A stretch of DNA of 64,000 bases from Lamellibrachia columna (Eukaryota; Annelida; Polychaeta; Sabellida; Siboglinidae), in assembly GCA_963662155.1 (NCBI GenBank), contig OY759263.1, forward strand, positions 17,121,894 through 17,185,893, written 5' to 3'. This document shows positions 39,831-50,412 of this stretch, piece after piece. Made by a program: the position numbers and the translations under genes. Position 1 is the stretch's first letter, and the number at the start of each line of letters is the position of its first letter. The notes under the pieces are model-generated. The model did no database searches. It was not told the DNA's origin and saw only the letters and a list, made by a program, of their open reading frames with translations.

Positions 39831-41962
39831 TCAAAATGAATAAGGATGATCTTCCTTGTTTGCAGTTGGCAGTGTTGTCTTTCTGCGGCGACTCCTTGTG
39901 ACCACTGGCTTAACTACTGCTGCTGGCATTTCTGAAGCTGGCCTTTTCTTCCCTTTACGAGTAGATGGTTTTGGATCAAGCTGACACTTCAGATATCGGA
40001 CTTCTGGACGGCGGTTTCTTTTTGAATCGAAGTAGTTCTGCATGCGCTTTAACTTGGTATGACGGATATGCAGACACACTGATGATCGACGTTTGTATTG
40101 TCTCTGGTATTCCACCTCATACGGGATTTGCTTGACAGCTCTAGCGACCTGTCCACCTCTCGTAATAGGACAATGTACATTCTCCAACTTGCGCAGCATT
40201 GAATTCCCCGCTCCATAATTTATGCGATCGATCACTGAACTCACTCGTCCATGTGCATTTCTACTGAATTTAACATTCTTCGGCAATGAAGCACTCAATG
40301 ATCGGTTAATGGATTCATTCTTGTCAGTTGTAAGTCTGTGTCGTGTCATCTGGAGTGCTGAATTTCCAAGTTGCATTTCTATTTATCCTTCAAGTGCTGC
40401 TCGGTCTTCATCTGTCATATTGCCTTCAAATGCTGTGACCTTTTCCACCAGTTGTTTCGCTTACCTCCACGACAGACAATTCCATGTCGGTGACAGTTCT
40501 GACATGAACCAGAATAACAGTCCAGTGTTGCTTGGATCATCTTTGCCATCTTAGTAGTTATCATTCTAATGTCACCAGCATAAAGTGTGTGCATATCTGT
40601 GTTGATTTTCTGGCATCGTGTTCTTACATCCTCTGCAAACATTTTCTTGTTTTCAGCTCTCACCATGGCATTCTCTCCCGGGAACATTCTGGATGAGAAA
40701 GATGCTCTCATGATATGTCGGAACTGTGTCTGACCGAGATGTGTTGTGTCAGCCTGCCGTTCTGCCACAACTGTTGGCATGGCATCCTGTAACCCATGAA
40801 ATGCTTTTGCATCACCGTCTGTTGCAACGAATTTTAGTCCGACCTGTTGCTGGGCAAAGCTCACTCCGATTTGACGGCCTATTTCATATTCTGATATTGG
40901 ATCGACCACACGAACCGTGGCTTTACATCCTTGATGGCCTGGGCACGACACATTTTGACCTTGATTGTGAAGTGATCAGCCTAGTTTGCATAGCTTGTTC
41001 TCCATGTGAAAACCTAGAATCTCATGCTTGTCCATCTGCCATTCAATCGCGGTTCCCCCTGCTTGACTTGCACTCTGTCCACAACCGTAGCTGTTTTTCA
41101 GGGATGTTGAGTTGTACCTCACATCCATGCTTATATTGATTGGTGCATTTGCTGGAAGACCACTCAGAACATTTATCTCTCTGGTTTTTTCCCTCTTCTG
41201 CTGTAGGTCATCAGTCGTGGACTGAGAAGTAATTGTGGCAACCCGGTTGGATTTCCTTTGCATCCCGCTTCGACATGGGGGAGGTGTGTTTGCTGTAGCC
41301 AGAATGTGTCGCAACTTTGTGTTTCCCATCGTTGTATCTTGTAGTCCTACATGGATGGCTACATTTGGAGCACACGGTTTCTGACCACGACTGCCCGTGT
41401 TTACTTCGGAATACAGTTTGTACATACGTGACTTATAGTGACAGGCTGTACAGGACAATGACTGTTGCCAACACAAACCAAATTTTTTCTCATGTACTTC
41501 GAAGTGTGGAAGAATACATGTGTCCTCTCTGCTAGCATGCTCTTTAAAGCAATCATTCCACATTGCTGCATTTTTTTCCACACTAAGTAGACGCATTTCA
41601 GAAACTGCATGAGTGTCTGTCTGTACGTCAGCTTGAAGATTGATGTCTGTTAGGTCAGGGCATTGATCAAGCTGTGGCCGTAGAATTTTGCTCGTGCCTG
41701 GCCGGCCCTCTGCGTCGGAAACTGCCAGCAATCCTGAAGGAGTGGTTTGCACCACTCTGTCAAAGTCATCCTGGCTTAGCCGTGGCAACCAAACTCCACT
41801 GCTAACCCCACTGGGTTCCTGTTGGATTGCTGCATCTGATGGTTTGTGGTAACAGTGGCCGGTCTTTAAGCCGCCAATTTTCGTCTTAATTCCACCAGCA
41901 GGTGGACATTTCTCCTCACTCTTTCTACTACTACTACTACTATCATGTGTGGTCTCCTCCAT
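39831..41962 (-). pseudogene. Mutator-like transposase, unit E (nonsense)
   Basis: All regions are present, including the 181-codon last exon (40376-39831). One substitution makes a TGA in the CKLGSSLHNQ segment (about 40976), splitting the frame into 344 and 178 codons. The Ser tract is about 5 codons. The catalytic Asp/Asp/Glu words are unchanged. Confidence 0.85.
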
Positions 41963-42366
41963 TGTAAAATCCCAGGTAAATCCAAGTAAAATTACTAATG
42001 AAAGTGACAAAACCGTTATCTGAATGCAAAGACGTCTAATCCGCCTGAGAACCCAGATGACAGTGAAAGGAGACCAGTATATTAGGGGGGGGTGGGGACA
42101 TATTCAAACTAGTGCAGCCTCCCTCTGATAAGTTACATCAAAGCAGAACAAGTCACATTATAATATAATTACTTAGCAGTCAACTTTTGTTTATTTCAGT
42201 TAATTAGACACAGTCACCTTTACTCAAGTCCATGTGAAGTGCACACATCTATTGGGAGTTGAGAAAATCCTGGACAGGCCCAGCTGTTATCTGATATGGC
42301 CTAGTGAGCTGACCTCACTGTTCCACAGGGAAGGTGATTTGTTTCTGAGGACTCCACTAAGTGGGT

Positions 42367-42892
42367 GATTCCAGATTTTCAGTGCAATTCCTTGTCCTCA
42401 GTATTTTGACCGTGTAATTTGGCAAAAATAAAACGTTTGGACATCCCACTATCATGCGTTGTTTTAGCTGCAAATATTCCATTAAAAATAAATTATAATT
42501 TATTGTGATAATTCAAGAATATCCTCTGGATTAGTAACATGTCCCAAGTCAGATCGGGAAATATGTGATGTCCCATGAGGGGTGGTTGGATTTTCTTTGC
42601 ATTATATGTTGACTATGTTCATGATTTAGTTTAAAAATTCTATTCAATGAAAACTTGCATATCATATACCAAAATATCTGCCATTGTCTGATTACAATTG
42701 CTTATATTTGGTACTTATTGATTGAATAACCAACAATTTATCTTGTCCAAGAAAAAAGTCAGTACTGTTACGTCAGTACTGTTACGTCAGTACTGTTATG
42801 GTGTTTATTCAGGAAATTACAGTAGTTTTCTAGCTCCATTCACCAGGTGGAAGCACTGTGACGAGAAGGCAGGAAATTCAAACAGGTGAGGA
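42367..42892. other. unique sequence after the array; 16 bp triplet near 42758
   Basis: The array homology stops at about 42366 inside the + strand exon region. TACGTCAGTACTGTTA-type words repeat three times at about 42758-42797. No gene was seen. Confidence 0.45.
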
Positions 42893-43209
42893 ACACATGA
42901 ATTGAATTTTATTCAACATTTAACAACATATATACAAACATACAACACAGTGAATGCAGTAAAGATTTATATGACAGCAGCATTAAGCTGCTATACCCTG
43001 TAATACATACTGAAAACCTACATTGAAATGTTGAAGGGAAATGCAAGAAGTGTAATACTTATAAATAGCATTTCCTATTTCATAATACAGACATGAATTT
43101 ATAGATAATTTGACAGATGAAATAAATATCATTAATCTAAATAAATTTGACACACATTTAAGATTAGAAAGTAGTCCCACACAACCATTTAATGTAAAAT
43201 AAAAGAAGA

Positions 43210-43572
43210 CTATAAATTGTATTTACTGACCAATAGTGACCTGTACCTTTTCTTAAAGGCAAAGACATTAGTGCAATGTTTAATATTCTTACTTAAACAA
43301 TTCCATATATTTGCACCTTTCACACTGATACACATAGATTTCAATGTTGTTCTGCAATACTTAGTTTCAAAGTTATTTTCTTGGCGTGTATTGTGAGGAT
43401 GAGTGGTATGTACCATTTTAAAACGACAAAGAAAATTATTTGGCATTAATTTGTTATATATTTTGAACATTATTACCATGGATTTAAAATCAATCAGGTC
43501 AAAAATGGTAAGTGCATTAAATTTAGCAAAAGCTGGCTTAGAGTGAGCTCTGTATTCCAATTGACCACACAT
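43210..43572 (-). pseudogene. LINE C-terminal frame
   Basis: After the frameshift the expected C-terminal words resume: IFDLIDFKSMVIMFKIYNKL, HPHNTRQENN and a final basic segment. The stop is followed by a 3' untranslated region down to about 42893. Confidence 0.8.
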
Positions 43573-44597
43573 TCTGATGTTGAAGGAAGTGCACGTTTCT
43601 GTAATATATCTAATGGCTGAATTCTATTTTTGTAAGTGTTCCCCCATATTTCACAACAGTAGCCGATATAAGGTAGTACAAGTGAACAATATAAATTGTA
43701 CATAGCATTCCCATTCAACAGCCATTTAACACAACGCATTACTGAAAGATTCTTTGCAATTTTAGTATGTATAGTATTCACATGTTGAGACCATGTGAGT
43801 TTACAATCAATATATATACCAAGGAACTTAATACAATTTACTTGTTCAATTTTAATATTGTCTATGGAAATCTTATATTCACATGGGGCATTTGTTTGTC
43901 CGAAAACCATGAAATTTGTTTTTGATAAATTAAGTGAGAGCTTGTTTACTTTAAACCATTTATATAGTTTGTTCATTTCAGTTGACACATTTGTACACAT
44001 TTCCAACAAATCACTTCCTTCAACAAAAAAACTGTTGTCATCAGCAAACAGTATGGACTTTAAGTGTGAAGAAACATTACATAAGTCATTAACATACATA
44101 ATAAAAAGAGTTGGCCCTAGAATTGACCCTTGTGGTACACCACAAGTAACAGTAGAATAACTTGAATTCATACCATTGACACATACATACTGTTTCCTGT
44201 TACCTAAATAACTACTGAACCATTGTTTGGCTACACCCCTAACACCATAATGATCAAGTTTATCAACAAGAATTCTGTGATCCACAGTGTCGAAAGCTTT
44301 CTTTAAATCAATAAAAACACCAATGGTAAGCTTTCCCTTATCCATTGCATTTGTAATTTCCTCCACTAAGTCCATAATTGCCATGGAAGTGGACATATTT
44401 TTCCTAAAACCATACTGGCGGAAATACAATACTTGTTTTGCATTTAGAAAATTCATTATCCTGCTGTTGAAATTTTTTTCTAGAATTTTAGAAAATTGAG
44501 GTAGTAGAGATATAGGCCTATAATTGGAGACAGTTTGGTCGTCCCCTGATTTGAATAAAGGAATCACTCGGGCAATTTTCATATCATCTGGAAACAC
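43494..44597 (-). pseudogene. LINE reverse transcriptase domain
   Basis: 367 codons with the polymerase blocks RVIPLFKSGD, NYRPISLLP, GVFIDLKKAFDTVDH (motif A Asp), CGVPQGSILGPTLF (motif B) and LFADDNSFF (motif C; FADD replaces YADD). The thumb region LGIYIDCKLTW follows. The frame leaves the expected path after ILQKRA near 43570, where a small deletion shifts it. Confidence 0.9.
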
Positions 44598-44741
44598 ACC
44601 TTGTTCTAATGAAGAGTTACATATATGCTTTAATGGAACTAATATAAAGGAATAATTTTTTTTACTAAATTCATATCAATGCCATCATAACCTTTAGATG
44701 CTTTACTTTTACATTTATGCACAATAGTTAATAATTCATCA

Positions 44742-45296
44742 TCAGTGACTGGATTCAAAAATGTCACCTAAGAAAGACTTATAATTTGAATTACATTTCG
44801 GTATATTTTTAGCTAATGTTGGCCCTATGTTAACAAAGAACTGGTTGAAATGTTCTGCAATATTCTTATTCCCTGAAATAGTTGATCCATTGTTCTTAAA
44901 TTCAGATGGATAAGATGAATTTTTTGTAGATTTTTTATTCAATAATTTGTTAATGATTTTCCATGTTTCCTTAATATTTTGTTTACTTTCTTCTAACAGG
45001 TTAGAGTAGTACTCCTTCTCACATTGTCTCAAGATAGATGTGAGTTTATTCTTATATGATTTATATCTAACTTCAGCAACCTCGCTTCTTGATTTTAGGA
45101 AACGTTTGTAAAGTATATTCTTTTTCTTACATGCATTTTTTAATCCGGAAGTCATCCAAGGTTTATGTTGCCTTTTATCCTTTCGAGAAATAGTTCTAAC
45201 AGGAAAACTAACCTCATAAATATTTTTTAACATTTCTATGAACTTCTTATAGCTTGAATTAACATCATCATTGTTCAATATTTCATCCCATTTCAT
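44742..45296 (-). pseudogene. LINE linker between endonuclease and polymerase
   Basis: A 184-codon frame is rich in Lys/Asn with KPWMTSGLKNACKKKN, YKSYKNKLTSILR and WKIINKLLNKKS. These are standard words between endonuclease and polymerase in LINEs. A frameshift or gap separates it from the polymerase frame. Confidence 0.8.
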
Positions 45297-45528
45297 AATT
45301 GCTAATGTATTGATAAATGCCTGTAATTGTTCTCCATCGACTGACCTTGTTGTAAAAGACTGGTTAACAATTTGATGAAAGTTATCAACATAATCACAAA
45401 TTTGGAAAATAGGTAAGTGGTCACTTAGATCATTTATAAGTAAGCAACTGTGGACTTGTGGAGTTCTGTTGTAAAAATGTTATCTATAAGTGTTGCACTA
45501 TGCTTTGTTATCCTTCATCATTAATACA

Positions 45529-45808
45529 ATGCACATTTTTTCTGAGTAAGTAAATGGTGCATAGTTAAGGTGTGAACATTGTTCATACAAGTCAATTATA
45601 TCATCATCGACACCCGATAAATTAAAATTTAGTTCTTGATCAGTTAAATCACTGAAGGGGAACATTTCGTTAACACAATTATTGCAGAACCAGTCTTCAC
45701 TAGCACTAGAAAAAAAAGTAAACTGTTCATTTGTAAGGTTTGCACACTTACGATGTACCCAAAGTTTACATTGGTCACAAAAAATAGCATTTGCTCGTTT
45801 GTGTCAAA
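45529..45808 (-). pseudogene. LINE N-terminal region with PHD finger
   Basis: An open minus frame reads FCDQCKLWVHRKCANLTNEQF, followed by DWFCNNCV. The C-x2-C, H-x2-C and C-x2-C spacing is the second half of a PHD finger, a domain often found upstream of the endonuclease in CR1-like LINEs. An acidic segment (GVDDDIIDLYEQC) follows. The frame is lost at the internal deletion. Confidence 0.7.
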
Positions 45809-45885
45809 AATAATGCCTATTGTACGACAGCAGATAATAAAACTGACTACATATGCATTTACCTAAGTAAAACAACAAGGCATTG

Positions 45886-46497
45886 CAGTGATGTCACAAA
45901 CATATGGCAATGACGTCACAAACATAAGGCAATGATGTCACAAACATAGGGCAACGACACCACAAACATATGGTAATGATGTCACAAACATATCACAATG
46001 ACATCATAAACATAATACAATGACATGACAAACATCGCATTGTCATCACAAACATAAAAACATCACAATGACGTCACAAACATATGGCAATGATGTCACA
46101 AACATATCACAATGACGTCACAAACATGGCAATGATGTCACAAACATATCACAATGACATCATAAACATAATACAATGAAATGACAAACATCGCATTGTC
46201 ATCACTAACATAAAAACATCACAATGACGTCACAAACATATGACAATGATGTCACAAACATAGGGCAATGACACCACAAACATATGGTAATGATGTCACA
46301 AACATCACGACATCATAAACATAATACAACGACATGACAAACATCGCATTGTCATCACAAACATAAAAACATCACAATGACGTCACAAACATATGGCAAT
46401 GATGTCACAAACATATCACGATGACGTCACAAACATGGCAATGATGTCACATACATATCACAATGACGTCACAAACGTATTGCAATGATGTCACAAA
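45886..46497. repeat. minisatellite of about 20-24 bp units carrying TGACGTCA
   Basis: CAATGATGTCACAAACATA and CAATGACGTCACAAACATA alternate for about 600 bp, with higher-order blocks (CATCGCATTGTCATCACAAA recurs about every 160 bp). Many units hold the palindrome TGACGTCA (a CRE/ATF site) or the near variant TGATGTCA. Confidence 0.93.
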
Positions 46498-46972
46498 CTT
46501 GAACTGCGTAGTTCTATTCTTAACCAACATCAAAACTATAGGGTTATGCAGTCAAACTTCCCAATGCATAGCCACATATTATTTAGTGCAAAACTGACTG
46601 AGGTAAAACATGGATAATTTGAAAAGAAATAGTGCCAAATTGTCTGCGTTGTTGCACAAGCATCACTATATATGTAATGTAAACATAACTTCTGCTGCTC
46701 ATTAGTGATTACGTGGACAAGACAAACATAACAATAGCATATGAAAGGTTTATCTTCTATGACTGTCTTGAGTCTTAAACCATCTGGTGCAAATTAAAAA
46801 CAGAAAGACATACATGTCTAAGGGAAATGAAAAAACCAAGAAATCACGAGCCAATGGTCTTAATCTATAGTAAAACCCATACGGACGCTGCATTAGGTGC
46901 TACCAACAACATGCTGTGATAGTGGTGTAAGTACCATGAGCCTAGACGGATACAGGGGCTGTATAAGACTAC
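46498..46972. other. no gene; flank or intron of the E4-like gene
   Basis: AT-rich DNA. On the minus strand this would be the intron after the donor GAAG|GTAGTC (46973/46972). Confidence 0.4.
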
Positions 46973-47218
46973 CTTCCTTCATCTGTTCTTTGATGAGGTC
47001 AGCCAGCGGTGCGGGCATGCTACTCAAGTCCTGCATGATACCCTGCATGCGATTCAGGTGCTGGTCCAACTTGAGCAACTTCTCGTGCATCACGCGGAAG
47101 CTCAGACCGAGAGCGTAGTGGCACATAAAGTAGATGTCTGTCATGAAGTTGTAGTTCGCCTCGACCACTGGCGTCACCTGCTGGCTGTCCGTTGGGATGA
47201 GCCGAGTGTCGGACAGAT
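46973..47218 (-). CDS. UBE4A: exon of ubiquitin-conjugation factor E4-like gene
   Basis: A minus-strand exon of 246 nt lies between the acceptor ATCTGCAG and the donor GGAAG|GTAGTC. It encodes DLSDTRLIPTDSQQVTPVVE, then NYNFMTDIYFMCHYALGLSF, then KLLKLDQHLNRMQG and LADLIKEQMKE. The NFMT(D/E)-x-(Y/F)F word followed by a heptad-like H-x-x-K-L-x-Q-x-L-x-R-x-Q segment is characteristic, to my recollection, of the Ufd2 core of E4 ubiquitin ligases, closest to UBE4A. These extend ubiquitin chains using a C-terminal U-box, which is not in this window. Only this exon is seen, so the neighbouring exons lie to the left and right of large repeat-filled introns or outside. Confidence 0.62.
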
Positions 47219-49062
47219 CTGCAGATGAACATCAGTTATCTTAATATTTTATATAATTATTGTAAATTATGGCCATTTCAATTTTTCCCAAGGAGTAACA
47301 TACTTTTATAATTGCTATATAGTTCCCTGGTGTACAAAGTTAACACAATTAAGATTTCTACCTGAAGCTTAGATAGACTATAACATGGTTGTTGCTATTT
47401 ATTTCATATTCCAGGTGAATTCTCAAAAATGTTGCTATTTTTTTAGAATTAGATATACATACATAGTTATATGTTAGAACAGTTTTCAATTACTGCCAGA
47501 AAATGAGAGTGAGAGTGAGAGGGCAGTGTCTGAAAAAAAATTATTAACTGGGCCATATTTTCTTAACTGGCCCAGTTCCATTTTGCATCGGTCCAGGTGA
47601 GGTTGAAATGGCTCCACAAAAAATGTATAAAATATAAATATATGTGTAACCCTGGTGGATTTAGCTGTATATATATTTGTTAGGCTAGTCACTAGGGGGC
47701 GCTATGCCCAGTTTAACAATCTGAGCGAGCTTTAGAGAGTAGTCTGTGCAGTTCACCCTGGGCCGGAGAGGACGACACACGTTGTTACATGCAAGCAATC
47801 TTATCCCGGCTCAGCATATATATATTGACAATTTATCTCTGTCGCTGTGAGCAGAAACACCATTTGTGGCCTTTTGTGGCAATGGCTTATTTGACGTGCC
47901 ACACCTATTACTATTCTCGACCATTGCTGCGGTTGCTATATTTCCTCTGGAAGCTTTTACTTCACACATTAAACACTGTCAATACTCAATAGTCATTTGA
48001 CGCGGTTACATATGTAATAAAGCAAAATGACAACATTTTCGTGCGTAAAACTAAAACAGACACTGCTTTTAGAATAAATAATAATTAAATAAATATTAAA
48101 TGTACCCAATATTGTCATTCATTTCTTATAACTAGCAGACCAATATACTAAAGTAATGAATTTAATAAACATTTCAATATTAATTTTATTTCCGAAACAG
48201 GTATAATCGTTGAAAGTTACATTTTTATGTTTGATGCTGATGTTTCGCACACGGAATTTAATATGTACATGTACAATTGTTTGTAACATTATGCATGTTT
48301 TTTACAATTGTTCCAAATTATGTAATATTCACTTCATCAAAGTGTGCCTCCTGGGAGATATACCCCCGACGTCACAAAATGGCACAACCAGATTTGAAGA
48401 ACCAGCTGCGAGATTGCTGCAATTTTTCACATTTAGTGACGAATATACCATCTGTTTGTGTGGACTGTGAAGCAACCATGTCTTAGGCACTATAAGCAGT
48501 AGCAGTATAAGTGGCAATAGTAGTTGCTGTATCAGTAGCAATAATAGTAGTCGTAGCAATAGCAGCAGAAGTAACAGCAGCAGTATCAGTAGAAAATAAC
48601 TAGTGGCAGTAGTAATAGTAGCAGAGTTAGCCGTATTAATAACAGTAGTAGTAGTAGTAGTAGTAATAATATTAGTATTGGCTCGATCTGGTAGCACAAG
48701 TGGTTTTTATTTAAATAAATACCTATCCCAGCAGCGACACGGAGACCGTAATCTACTCTCATAAACTAACAGCAAGGAATCCCTTGAAAAGAAAACACAG
48801 CCTAACGCTTAGTGAGCTCACCAACAACCGTTATTCTCTGTGTCTACATTAATAACTATTATACTATGTCCACAGGAATAACAGTTATTCTATGTCTACA
48901 GTAATAACAGTGTTATTATGTCTAATCAATGTTATAACTGTTATTATTTATATATATAATTCTATATATATGGTTACTATGCTACTATCCTATGTACAAA
49001 TGTAAATATCTGTTGTATGATTGATATGTAAATGATGCGTGAATGGCTCAGCCACCGAAAAT
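47219..49062. other. 1.8 kb without gene; imperfect (AGT)n at 48490-48680
   Basis: The minus strand may be an intron of the E4-like gene. The region 48490-48680 is a degenerate AGT/AGC/ATA trinucleotide run. ACTAGGGGGCGCTAT lies near 47690. Short frames show no domain. Confidence 0.45.
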
Positions 49063-49284
49063 AGTGTACAACTAACTATGTTACCAAGTGAAAATCAAAT
49101 TATCAATCAATCAATAAATGCTATATATATATACATATATAAATATATATATGCAATAAAACACACTGACATTTGTTTAGAGAAGTGTCATTTTGGTGTG
49201 GTGGGTCACATAATTATTTTATATATATATATATAGCATTGATTGATAATTTTATTTTCACTTGGTAACATACTTAGTTGTACA

Positions 49285-49328
<44 letters not shown>

Positions 49329-49391
49329 ATTATATGTGACCCACCACACCAAAATGACACTTCTCTAAACAAATGTCAGTGTGTTTTATTG
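49063..49391. repeat. two interleaved inverted repeats (A-B-A'-B')
   Basis: A (49063-49129, from GTGTACAACTAACTATG) is inverted at 49221-49285. B (49154-49218, from CAATAAAACACACTGAC) is inverted at 49325-49391. Each pair is over 60 bp with only a few differences. (AT)n tracts lie between the arms. Confidence 0.88.
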
Positions 49392-49650
49392 TATATTCGA
49401 ATAGAGCACATTCAGAGGAAAAACATACCTCAATATTATCCATATTCACATTATTTCCAGAGATACAGCAATTAGAATGCTGAAAATGTGAAAAGTATGG
49501 TTTCGAGAAAAACATCTTTAAAGTTTTCACTCTGCATTCGCAATAATCATGATATAAGTCCTTGAGTACAGTTTTATTTGTGTTGAAGTTACATGCATGG
49601 CATTTTATTAGCTCACAAGCACTAAAGTCACTGCACACTTGACATAAATT
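49330..49650 (-). CDS. unrecognised Cys-rich frame
   Basis: A minus frame reads DQNLCQVCSDFSACELIKCH, then ACNFNTNKT, YHDYCECRVKTLKMFF and a C-terminal KHTDICLEKCHFGVV. Twelve or so cysteines in about 105 codons suggest a zinc-binding or disulfide-rich module. The last part is the B' arm of the inverted repeat, so a partial inverted copy lies at 49154-49218. It could be an exon or a fragment of a mobile element. No family was recognised. Confidence 0.3.
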   Translation of the reverse strand, partial: NLCQVCSDFSACELIKCHACNFNTNKTVLKDLYHDYCECRVKTLKMFFSKPYFSHFQHSNCCISGNNVNMDNIEVCFSSECALFEYTIKHTDICLEKCHFGVVGHI

Positions 49651-49739
49651 TTGGTCTGAACATTGTTTTTTAAATAGTAAATAATTATATTAGTTAAAAA
49701 TACTGAAAATTAATAAACCATGCTCAATAACACTTTTAC

Positions 49740-50128
49740 CATTTGTTGCTAACATTTTGCATAACTTATGTAAATTAGGATCCAAGATGGCCACCAAATG
49801 TTGTGTATCTAAATAATACCGAGAAGTGTTTACAAACACGCACACAATGTGCATATACAAAACATTTATTTAATGACAAGATGATGCATACTAACTCTTG
49901 TCTATAATTATAAAAAAATATATACCTAGGTAATTATATAATTATAGTAAAGAATTACGTCAATTAAGAGATTCATGCTATCCAAACCTTTGTTACTAGA
50001 TACATTAACATCCATGGTATCAAACGAAAGAGGAAACATGGACATTTAAGAAAAACACATTTTGCATAAATTATGCAAATTGGGATCCAAGATGGCTGCC
50101 AAATGTAATTTATCTAAATAATACAGTT
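49740..50128. repeat. direct repeat of about 70 bp, two copies about 310 bp apart
   Basis: ATTTTGCATAACTTATG plus GGATCCAAGATGGCCACC (49752-49800) recurs as ATTTTGCATAAATTATG plus GGATCCAAGATGGCTGCC (about 50061-50105). Both continue AAATG...TATCTAAATAATAC. AAGATGGC resembles a YY1 site. Confidence 0.7.
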
Positions 50129-50251
50129 TTTATTATGCTCAGAATCATCAAATTGCTGAATGCAAGGCTTGCCGTCCCAGAGACGACAGTTGCAGTGGCA
50201 TCGCATTTCTTGTGATTGTGAATCTTTGCATTCATAAAGCATTGCAGCAAG

Positions 50252-50412
50252 TCATATGGCATCTTCTTGGCGTCTTCTTCTGCAGCAGATGTGCTGTTGG
50301 GATGCTGTCATCAGGAGGTCCACCATCCGATTCTTCAGTGGAAGATGCTTCAGCGACATTTCCTGATTTTCCTCCTCACTCTCTGAAGTGCTATCTTCTT
50401 CCTCATTTTCCT
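50252..50412 (-). CDS. possible acidic exon, unrecognised
   Basis: On the minus strand TTTTATTTCAAG is followed by KENEEEDSTSESEEENQEMS, then LKNRMVDLLMTASQQHI. After the Cys-rich end the frame stops, but a second frame (EEDAKKMPYDLLQCF, AKIHNHKKC) continues to about 50110. A one- or two-base shift or an intron would join them. It could be a host exon or a transposon remnant. Confidence 0.28.

Larger units (their letters stand above)
23305..42366. mobile_element. 19 kb head-to-tail array of a two-gene DNA transposon-like unit (about 4.2 kb)
   Basis: Five large units (A-E) and two fragments (B2, B3) are recognised by repeated landmarks. The transposase start codons lie at 24731, 28393, 29446, 30663, 33639, 37828 and 41962. 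The spacing of complete neighbours is about 4.19 kb (C to D) and 4.13 kb (D to E). Unit order on + is: transposase C-terminus to N-terminus (minus strand), a divergent intergenic region, + strand exons, then the + strand endonuclease gene, which runs tail-to-tail into the next transposase. The array starts inside transposase A and ends inside the + strand exon of unit E. No terminal inverted repeat is visible between units. Confidence 0.88.
42893..45808 (-). mobile_element. LINE (non-LTR retrotransposon), internally deleted
   Basis: From 5' to 3' on minus: a PHD-type finger, a remnant of the end of the AP endonuclease domain (a SDHLPIF-type word reached by a frameshift near 45425), a linker frame, reverse transcriptase, a C-terminal region, and a 3' end containing AATAAA near 42905. 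Most of the endonuclease is missing. Homology drops from the PHD-side frame straight to the last part of the endonuclease near 45530. The style of the polymerase is jockey/CR1-like. Several frameshifts make it non-functional. Confidence 0.85.
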
